From a virus, in the IMG/VR virus record IMGVR_UViG_3300037296_000160, positions 1-53,674 of that record: 53,674 nucleotides of DNA; one strand, written 5' to 3'. This document shows positions 41,736 to 50,900 of this stretch, piece by piece. How positions within the stretch are numbered: the stretch's first letter is position 1; every line of letters starts with the position of its first letter. The notes beneath the pieces were generated by a model that was not told the DNA's origin, did not search any database, and saw only the letters and a program-made list of their open reading frames with translations. A program made the translations under genes and the position numbers.

Positions 41736-42859
41736 GCGGGGGATTAAGCGCCATTGCGGGCCTTGTCGCAGGCAACAACATGCGAAACGAGCCGTCGTTT
41801 CTTGATCGCAAGGGCCGGTCACTGCGCAACGCCATCGACACGCGCCTTATGCCAGACACCGCAGAGGCGCAGCAGACCTTGCGCGCACCCGCCATCACGC
41901 AGCCAGTTGATCCCGCGCAGGCGCAGCAGACCATGCCCGCGCCCGCTATCACGCAGCCAGTTGATCCCGCGCAAGCGCAGCAGAACGCCACAGCCGCGCG
42001 GCCCCTGTTGTTTCAGCTAAACGACAGGTTTGAAGGCGGCGGGCAATATGACACCCTGTTTGGGCATAGCCAGCGCGACAAGTTTTCAAACGTAGACGTG
42101 TCGAGCATGACAATCGGCCAGCTAAAGCAGTTTTCCGATCCCAACGGCGAATACGGCCAGTGGGTCAAAGGGGAACTTGGCCGCATTGGGCAAAAGCCGC
42201 GCGTTGCAACCCCCATGGGCGGGCACCAGATCGTTGGCACGACGCTGCGCAATGCGGCCACAGACATGGGCCTGTCCGACGACACCGTGTTTAACGTCGC
42301 CACGCAGGACGCCATCGCCATGCACTTGGCCCGCAACCGCATCAATTCCGCAGGCACCATGGAAGGCAAGCGCGCGGCATTGCGGGCCGAGTGGGAAGGA
42401 TACGCCAAGGCATCCGATGCGGAACTGGACGCCGCTATCATGGAAATCGAGGGTCTGCCCGCCAACGCATCCTTTGCAGGGCCAAGCGGCAGCCAAGCGC
42501 GCGGCACCCCGCCGTTTTTCCCTACGGGCGCGACCGAAGGGCCAGCCGCGCAGCAGCAGGTCGAACAGATCGCACAGGTGCAGCCAACCGAGGCAAGCCA
42601 GATGCAGTCGTCCGAAGCGACCGCCCCGGTATCGAGTGGCGGCGCTGGTGGATCACCGGGCGGCGAAGGCAGCAAGCGCGGGCGCAGCCTGCCAAGCCCG
42701 ACCCAGAGCGCACAAGCGGCCCCGGCACAGATCGAGGCACCGCAGGGCGCACCACAGTCCACCATGCAGGGCAGCGCACCCGCGCCCCGTGACGTCGCAG
42801 GCGAACGCCGCGAACAAGCTGCATGGCTGGGCCAATTCTTCGCAACAAAAGGAGCCTGA
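41732..42859 (+). CDS. Virion-associated protein with muramidase-like domain
   Basis: A 375-residue protein. Residues ~90-215 (YDTLFGHSQRDKF, VDVSSMTIGQLKQF, VATPMGGHQIVGTTLRNAA, FNVATQDAIAMHL) resemble a phage lysozyme/muramidase domain with the conserved PMGxxQI motif. It would open a hole in peptidoglycan during DNA injection. Residues ~45-85 are a tandem repeat and the C-terminal 130 residues are Pro/Ala/Gln linker-like. The catalytic Glu cannot be assigned with certainty. Confidence 0.72.
   Translation: MSGGLSAIAGLVAGNNMRNEPSFLDRKGRSLRNAIDTRLMPDTAEAQQTLRAPAITQPVDPAQAQQTMPAPAITQPVDPAQAQQNATAARPLLFQLNDRFEGGGQYDTLFGHSQRDKFSNVDVSSMTIGQLKQFSDPNGEYGQWVKGELGRIGQKPRVATPMGGHQIVGTTLRNAATDMGLSDDTVFNVATQDAIAMHLARNRINSAGTMEGKRAALRAEWEGYAKASDAELDAAIMEIEGLPANASFAGPSGSQARGTPPFFPTGATEGPAAQQQVEQIAQVQPTEASQMQSSEATAPVSSGGAGGSPGGEGSKRGRSLPSPTQSAQAAPAQIEAPQGAPQSTMQGSAPAPRDVAGERREQAAWLGQFFATKGA
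41867..41985 (+). repeat. 54-bp tandem repeat in the muramidase-like gene
   Basis: Two units starting at 41867 and 41921 and a partial third at 41975, each encoding an 18-residue AQAQQT-x-x-APAITQPVDP-type linker. Copy number could vary between strains. Confidence 0.85.
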
Positions 42860-42860
42860 C

Positions 42861-44834
42861 ATGGGCGTAGATTTTCTAGGCGGCGTCGAAGGCTTTTTCC
42901 AAGGCCGCGAAATCCGCAACAAGTGGCAGGATCGCAAGCTGAACCGCAAGCTGGCCGAAAACCAAGAGACGCGGACGCAGGAAAGCCACGGGCTAAACAT
43001 GACCGTCACCCGCGACGGCAACACCCGCGCGAACGAAGCGCACGGGGTCAACCTGACCGTTGCGACGGACGGCAACAGCCGCGCCAACGCAACCCACGGG
43101 CTGAACATGCGGACGGGCACGTCGGCAGAGGATCAGCGCGAGATTGATCGTGCCCGCACCAACCGCGCCAACAGCCGCGCCGACGCCGTGGCCGATGAAG
43201 AACGCGCATTGCTGGCCGAGACTTTCCCAGACCAAGGCGCAGCGCCCACAGCAGCCCCCACAGCGCCAGCAATGCCCGCCGCCGCACCGCAGGCACCCAC
43301 AACCGTTGCAGCGCCCCCAGCGGCCCGCACACCGCGCAGCTTGCCCCAACCGGGCACGGAAGCCCCCGCAACACCCCTGCCCGCCGTCGCCAGCCCGCAG
43401 CAGGTCCAAGCCACACCTTCAGCCACAATCAGCACCAAGACGTCCCGCGCCGATATTGCCGTTGGCGCAGGCGCACCGTCTGCCATGGTGCAATCCGCCA
43501 AGCTGGCCGACGACGGCGAAGCGCAGATTGCGGCAGGCGTGGACGGCGCAGGCGTTCCCCTGACACCCGAAGCCATGGCAGAACTGCAAGTGCAGATTGA
43601 CGAGGTAGACGCCACGTTGGCCGAGAACGTGCCCGCCTATAACCCGGCACCGCGCGAAGCGCCCGCAGCCCCCGCCCCTGCCCCGCGCCAGTTGCCAACC
43701 CCCGCCGAACTGTTGCCGCCGAGCGCAGACGCCCGGTCCATCCCGCAGGCAGCAGCCGACACCGTGGCACCCGTCCCGGTCAAGTCTGGCATGGCACCGA
43801 TTGAAACACTCACCCCGCAAGGTCAGCCGCTATCGCCGCAGGATCAGGAGATACGCGCAGCGCAGCAGGCCGCAATCCCGGCCAGCGCAGACCCCCGTTC
43901 TATCCCCGGCCAAGCCCTGACCACCGTGACCGAGGGCCAAGCCCCCGTGCAGCCAGCCGCGCCGACAGGTGACGCCGCCCCGGCCATCGCCGCGCAGCCG
44001 ACCGGCGCACCCGTCAGCGGGGCACTGACCCCTACCTTGCAAGCGCCAGCCGCACCGGGCACCACCCCCGCCGTGGACACCCTGCCCGTTGCAGAGCAGC
44101 CCAAAGCACCCGGCACCGCAGCGCCTATGTCGCCTGCCCAAAAAACGGCCGCAAAGCGTGACTTGCAGGGCTATGTCACCGGGGAAGCCGCCGACCGCCT
44201 CAAGCAATTTTACATGCGCAACGGTATGCCCGAAAAGGCGCAGGCGTATGAGGCGTTCTTTGAGCAGGAACAGACCAAAGACGCCGTCGAAAGCTGGTCT
44301 GATGCAGTCTTGGCCGCGCAGCTTGGCGACGACGCCGCCTTTGAGGAAAACATCGCCAAGGTCTACAACCGCAACTACGCCGACGGCTATGAGATCATCA
44401 ACGACGGCAAGGCGTTTATCCGCGACGACGCTGGCAACATCGTTGGGGCCGAGGTCGAGTTTCGCAATCTGGAAACCGGAGAGACGTTCACCCGCACCTT
44501 TGAGGGATCGACCGACCTCTACAGCCAAGCCATCAACGCATTGGCCCCGGCAGCTATCTTTGAATATCAGTGGGCCGAGTTTGAAGGCGCAAAGCAGCGC
44601 ACCCAAGCGTTGCAGCAGGCCGCGCAGGATATGCAGATCGCCAAGGATCAGCCCGACCCTACCGCCTTTACAGACCGCGTCCTCAAGATCGCGGGCGAGT
44701 TGGCCGACATGGACCTGACCCCGGCATCACCGGACGTCTACATCGAGCGCGCCATGGGAATGATCGCAGCCGAACAGGCCGCAGCAGGTGCCCAAGGCGC
44801 TGGCGCTGGCGTCCCGCGCTGGACCGGACAGTAA
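42861..44834 (+). CDS. Internal virion/ejection protein, Pro/Ala-rich
   Basis: A 657-residue protein from ATG 42861, directly after GGAGCC; the open frame to the left overlaps another gene. The N-terminus carries three HGxNxxV/M-type 14-residue repeats (SHGLNMTVTRDGN, AHGVNLTVATDGN, THGLNMRTG). Residues ~110-430 are disordered Pro/Ala linker, and the C-terminal ~210 residues fold as a helical domain (YVTGEAADRLKQFYMRNG). Such proteins are ejected with DNA in podoviruses. No enzyme motif is found. Confidence 0.7.
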   Translation: MGVDFLGGVEGFFQGREIRNKWQDRKLNRKLAENQETRTQESHGLNMTVTRDGNTRANEAHGVNLTVATDGNSRANATHGLNMRTGTSAEDQREIDRARTNRANSRADAVADEERALLAETFPDQGAAPTAAPTAPAMPAAAPQAPTTVAAPPAARTPRSLPQPGTEAPATPLPAVASPQQVQATPSATISTKTSRADIAVGAGAPSAMVQSAKLADDGEAQIAAGVDGAGVPLTPEAMAELQVQIDEVDATLAENVPAYNPAPREAPAAPAPAPRQLPTPAELLPPSADARSIPQAAADTVAPVPVKSGMAPIETLTPQGQPLSPQDQEIRAAQQAAIPASADPRSIPGQALTTVTEGQAPVQPAAPTGDAAPAIAAQPTGAPVSGALTPTLQAPAAPGTTPAVDTLPVAEQPKAPGTAAPMSPAQKTAAKRDLQGYVTGEAADRLKQFYMRNGMPEKAQAYEAFFEQEQTKDAVESWSDAVLAAQLGDDAAFEENIAKVYNRNYADGYEIINDGKAFIRDDAGNIVGAEVEFRNLETGETFTRTFEGSTDLYSQAINALAPAAIFEYQWAEFEGAKQRTQALQQAAQDMQIAKDQPDPTAFTDRVLKIAGELADMDLTPASPDVYIERAMGMIAAEQAAAGAQGAGAGVPRWTGQ

Positions 44835-44842
44835 GGCGCTTT

Positions 44843-44862
44843 TCAGGCGGTGCGCCGCCTGA
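44843..44862 (+). terminator. Hairpin between ejection protein and giant gene
   Basis: TCAGGCGG-tgcg-CCGCCTGA, a perfect 8-bp stem. No U-tract follows. It may attenuate transcription into the 14.8-kb gene. AAGGAG (44926-44931) lies nine bases before the next ATG. Confidence 0.6.
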
Positions 44863-44940
44863 TACCCTAGCCCCATCATAACACAGACCTACAGCGCAGG
44901 ACGTGCTGGCGTCTCACCTTGCCCCAAGGAGAGTGCCGTC

Positions 44941-47900
44941 ATGGCCATTAAACCGCGTTCGTTGTCCAACGTGTTCAGCCAAAGCCCCATGCAAGAGGCT
45001 TTGACCACTAAACCGAAAACCCAAAAGACCACGTCGCCCCTCAAGGGATTTGAGGGCATGGCAAAGCAAACGGGCGTCCCGGTCAACATCCTCATGGCCG
45101 AGGCAGAGCGCGCAGGCACCGATGACCCCCGCATGATCGCCACCCGCGCCGCAGCGTGGCAATCGCGCCTGACGTCTGGCGCACAAGTGCCCGATATCGC
45201 CGCCGAACTGGTGCCCGAAGACACGACCACGTTCCTTAACCGCGCCATCGAGATTGACCGCGCCACCTATGGCAGCGAAATCGAGGTTCCCGACGCGGCC
45301 CCGGCCACCCCGGCAAAGGGTGAAGCTGGCGGCATCGAGAACACGGCGCGCACCGTTGGCGGGGCGATGACACGTTTTGGTGCAAGCACCCTCAAGGGCA
45401 TCGGGATTGCAACCGACACCGTGGCCGACGTTGCCACCCTTGGGCAATCGCGCCGCGACATTGACCAGTTTCGTCGCGATGCGGGCTTGCGGGACAAAGA
45501 CGCACCGGGGCCGCAGCGCGGCGACTTCTTCACCGACGCCATGGATATCGCAGCCGAACCCCTGCGCGATGCAGCCGACGGCATCGAGGCGGGCCGCAGC
45601 AGCGATCTAAACGAGGCCATTGCAGCAACGTCGCTAGAGGGCGAACTGTTCGACCCGCGCACTTGGGAAGTATCCGAGGACGCCACCTTGCGCGGTTTCG
45701 CGCACAAAGGTCTGGCCGTTCTGGGCGACCTGCTACCCATCGTTGGTGCCGCCGTTGTCACCCGCAGCCCCGCCGTTGGCGGTGTGCTGGGCGGTCTGTC
45801 CGCTGGCGGTGCCGCTGGACAGGATGCGCGCGACCGCGTGTATGCCGCAGCAGAGGAACGCGACGAAAGCGGCGTGTCCGCGCTTGAGAAAAGCGACAAG
45901 TTTCAAGAACTGGTAGAGCGCGGCCTATCCACGGATGAAGCCACCGAACAGCTTGCAGTCAATGCCGAGCGTTGGGCCGGACAGGTTGCAGGCGTCATTG
46001 GCGGCGCAGGCGGCGTCGCCACCACTAAGATCATGGCCCCCCTTGAAGGCAAGGCGCTGACAAACAGCGTTGCAGGCCGCGTCGGTCTGGCAGCGGTAGA
46101 AGAAGGCGGGCAGGAAGTCGCGGAAGGCGTGGGGCAGCGCATGGCGACCAACGCCGCGACCGGCCTTGAAGACAACGTCATGGACGGCACCCTAGAGGAG
46201 TTTGCGCTTGGCGGCGTGGCTGGCGGTGCCCTTGGCGGCGCATCGACTGCCTTTGACCGGGCCACCCCGCCCGCAGAGCCTACGCCCCCTGCCCTGCCCG
46301 CGCCCGATCTGGTGACGCCGCCCCCGTCCGCATACGGGCCAGACGGCAACCTGCTACCCGAAAACACCGCACCCCCTGCGCGCCCCAAAGGCCGCTTGGA
46401 GGCGATGATGGACGCGACCATGCCGCCTATGGCCATGCCCGCGCCGACCCTGCCTACACCCGCTGAAACACCCGCCCCAGCCGCAAACCCTGCCCCCCAG
46501 GATTTAATGGACGACGGCGCAGTGCTTGAAGACCTGCCGCCCCGCGACTTTGTGGGCGAACGGCAGGCGGCACAGGCGCGCTTGGCCCAACTGGACGCCA
46601 ACGACCGCCGCAATGGCGCGACCACCGAGAGCCTTGAGGCCCGCAACAAGGTCCGCGCCGAACTGGCAGAACTGCCGGTTGATACTGTGCCCATGGGCAC
46701 CTTTGACGCAGGCACCGACCCAGACAGCGGCAAAATCATCACCGCGACCGTGGCCGACGCAGGACCATTTGACTACGAAACCACATACCCATCCCCTGAT
46801 ATCGACCTCTACACCGCAGCCGCGCGCGCGGGCATGATCCTGCCCACCACGCCGCAGGAAACGGCCATGTTCGTTGAACGGGGCTTGGGAGCGTTGACGG
46901 ATGCTGTTTTGGATCAGCGCGCCGCAAAGGCCGGAAGCCCAAAGGCAAAGCGGGCGCAAAAAGCGATTGACGGCATCGTGGCAGACCTTGCTGCGATCTA
47001 TAAGCCCGAAGACGTGGCCGACATGCAGGCCGCAGTCACAGGCTACGCCGACAGCATCGAGGCCAGCGCACAGCCCGCCCCGGCAGACGTCCCGGCCACA
47101 GACGCACCGGCAGAGACACCCGCCCCGTCCGAGGCTGACCTGCGCGCACAGATCGCCGCCGCGACCAATGCCGCGCTGGATGAAGCTGACGCCGCCGAGG
47201 ACGCCGCCAAGCCGTCCAAGCCAATGCCCGCGACCGCTATGCCGCCATCGAGCGTGACGAACAGCGTCAAGATGCTGGCCGACGCTAACTTTTTCCCCAA
47301 GGATGGATCGCCCAACACCTATGAGCGCACCGTGGGCGGCAAAGGCCAGCGTATCGAGCGCGTCAAAGACGGCTGGCGTCTGATGGAGGACGGCAAGGTC
47401 ATCGCCAAAGCCAAGGGCGAAGACGGCATCCTGTCCCTGTCCAACTTCCTGCAAGAGCCAGATGCGGCTATGCCGCCGACCGCCATGCCGCCCGCAACCC
47501 TGCCAGCGGCCAAGCCAGACGCCAAACCTGCGCCTATGCCCGCAACGTCCATGCCGCCGCCCACCGTGCAGCCAGACGCCAAGCCCAAGGAAGATATCAA
47601 CGACCTTATGGCCGACGCGCGCAAACGCCGCGCGGATCGCACTGCGCAGGTGGCGGACCTGTCCAAGACAGATGACCCCGTCCGCATGACGAACAAGGCG
47701 GGCGATTTGGCCGTTCTGGTATCCCCCGCAGCCGACCGCCCCGGCAAATGGCGCGCAACCTACATGGGCGCGGACAAGAAGCCGTCGGGCCATGTTGACG
47801 CGGAGACGAAAGCCGAAGCCCTTGAGCGCGCCTTTGAGGACGGGTTTACCGTGGCCGACCAATCGACCACTAAACCACAAGACGACGCGACCACGGACAA

Positions 47901-50900
47901 GGCAGCAATGCCCGCAACCGCCATGCCGCCCCCGACCGTCAACGCACCCGACCCGAACCCCACCGACGGCCAGAAGGAAGCAGGCAACTACCGCAAGAAG
48001 CACGTCCGCTGGAATGGGCTGGATATCAGCATCGAAACCGCCAAGGGCCAAGAGCGCACCGGCACCGGGCCAGACGGCACACGCTGGGCCGTGACCATGC
48101 CCGCCGACTATGGCGACATCAAAGGCACCACAGGCGCAGACGGCGACCCGCTCGATATCTACATGGGCGAACTGGAAGGCAGCGACACCGTTGTCATCGT
48201 CAACCAAGTGGACGAGCGCACAGGCGCGTTTGACGAACACAAGATCATCGTGGGCACGGGCAGCACCGCCGCCGCGCTGCGCATGTATGAGGAAGGTTTC
48301 AGCGACGGCAAAGGCAAGAGCCGTATCGGATCGTATAGCACGACGTCGCAGGCAGGCTTGAAGGCGTGGATTGAAACCGCCGACCACACCAAGCCCACCG
48401 AACCCGTCAAAGCAAAACCAAAAGCCGACGAAACCGCGAAACCACAAGACGACGCGACCACGGACGACGCGGACGCGGACGGCAGCGATGACACCGCCGC
48501 ACCCAAGGGCGACAAGATTGAAGACTTTGGCGAGAAGATTGGCGGCGCGCGCAAGGACAAGGCGCGGCGCATGGCCGAAGACCTCGCCACTGATATCGAC
48601 GCGGCCAGCATGACCATGACCGAGGCGTTCCCCGTGCCCGACTATGAGGCACTTGCAGCCAGCGGTGTCCCGCACAACAGCCTTGCCATGATCGCAGCCC
48701 TGCGCGCCGCAATCCCGCGCAAGACCCGGCGCAACCGCCGTGGCTGGGCCACAGACGTAGAGGCATCGCGCAAGATCGTCGCGGCCATCGTCGCAGGCGA
48801 GTTGGAAGGCGATACCGTATCTGCGCAAGCCAACGCACAGGTCAGCAACAGCGGGGGATGGAGCGGGCTTGGCGAAGGCACCATTGAAGCCTTTCAGAAA
48901 CTACCGACCTCGATGCTGCACGAAGCGTCTACGCTGGCCGTGGTGCGCGCGACCTTTGGCCGGTCTGACGACGGCAAGACCAACACCATCGTCAGCTACA
49001 CCGTTGGGCCATTGAGCAAATGGAGCGGTTTGCGCGTCACCACCACGGACGACGCTGCAAAGGAGCTGATGCGCCTTGTCGCGCGCGCCCGCGATGACCG
49101 GGCCAGCAAGGCAGGCACCGGGGGCCGCAAGCCGGTCAAGCTGGGCGTCTACAAGCGCACAAGCGACGAGACGTGGTTTGTTGGTTTCAAGGTTTCGGAC
49201 GTCCTGCCGCTATCGCCTAACTTTGAAAGCGCCGCCGCAGCGCGCACCTACATGAACGACAACACCGAGGCGCTGCAAAAGGCCGCTGATGACCTGCGCG
49301 ACGGGCCGCGAGAGCGCACCGACCGCAACCGCAAGCGCAAGGGGCCAGCACACCGGGAGGGCGACGTTACCCCCGAAATGTTCACGGATGCTTTCGGTTT
49401 CCGTGGTGTAGAGTTTGGCAACTGGAACAACGCCAAGGACCGCCAGAACAGCCTAAACGACGCCTACGACGCATTGACCGACCTTGCGGGCTTGCTGGAC
49501 CTGCCAACCAAAGCCATGTCGCTGGACGGCACCCTTGGCCTTGCGTTCGGCGCGCGCGGCACCGGGGGCAAGAACCCCGCCGCAGCCCACTATGAGCCTG
49601 ACAAGATCGTCATCAACCTGACTAAGCGGTCTGGCGCAGGATCGCTGGCCCACGAATGGTTTCATGCAATAGACCACCACCTTGCGCGCATCGACGCCGC
49701 AGAAGGTGGATCGTCCGCAGCCCTGACCGGGGCGACGGCGCGCAATCGCAGCGAATACATGTCTGACCGTCGGTCATCGGGCGCTGGGCGCACCAAGGAC
49801 GCAGCCGAGGCGTTCAACGCCCTGCGCAAAGCCCTGACCGCCGATCACCCGTGGTTCAAGCGCAGCAAGGAAGCCGACAAGGGCCGCTCAAAGCCCTACT
49901 TTGCGACCACCATCGAACTGGCTGCGCGTTCGTTTGAGAAATACGTCATCGACCGCCTGACAACCCGCGACATGGTCAACGACTACCTTGCCAACATCGA
50001 CGGCATGAGCGGCGCATATCCATCCACCCGCGAAATGGCGAACACGGATATCCGCACCGCATGGGATGCTGCGCTGGCGTCGATCACCACCACCTTGGAC
50101 GCAGGCACCGACAACGTGCCGACCTTGCCCAATGCAGACACAAGCCGCCTGTATGAAGGGCCAGAGGCGGGCGAAATCTGGGAAAGCCCCGAAGGCCGCA
50201 AGAAGATCGAGAGCCGCGACGGCGATACCTTCTACATCAATTCGCCCGACGGCAGCACCGAAGTCATGTCAGGGGCCGAGGTAGACGAACAGATTGCCGC
50301 CGACCGGGCGGCGTTGGAAGCCGCCACGCAGGCAAAGAAGGAAGCGCGCACCGAGGCGTATCAGGATCAAACCGCCCGCAACACGGAATGGGAGGATCGC
50401 GCCCGCACCGAGATTGCCAAGTTTGAGGCCGACGCCAAGCGCAAACCCGGCGCAGTGCAATCCAAGCTGTTCGGCAAGACCTACAACTTCCGCGACTATG
50501 GTATGCTGTCACGCGGCGGCATGATGATCGCGCGACTAGATGAAGGCTGGCGCGTCAGCGAGGGCGGCGACCGCCGATTGTCCCGCAACCTGCGCGGACC
50601 CAAAGGCGAAGTCTACAGCGCGGACACATGGACCAAGGGCGGTCTGGATTTTGCCGAATGGTATGGCAATATCCTCGATGCGCGCGCCAAGTCCAAGGTA
50701 GCACCGGCAAAGCCCAAGGCGAAGGCAAAGACCGAGGACGAACTGCGCGCCGAAATCAACGCCGCCACGGTCGCGGCGCTGGATGAAGCCGACGCCGCAG
50801 AAGGGCAGGGGACCGACACCACAAAACCACAAGACCAACAGGCCACGGGACCACGCACGGCAGGTCAAGCCGCAGCGAGCGCGGCAGGCAACCTTGGCAC

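Noticed and set aside
41867-41985. CRISPR-like repeat array
   Set aside because: Direct tandem 54-bp units with no spacers, in frame with a protein linker. No CRISPR array was found in the window.
46504-48828. 774-residue minus-strand open frame opposite the giant gene
   Set aside because: A long antisense frame caused by high GC and codon bias of the plus-strand gene; the His/Arg/Cys-rich composition is typical of shadow frames, and the plus frame carries recognisable domains.
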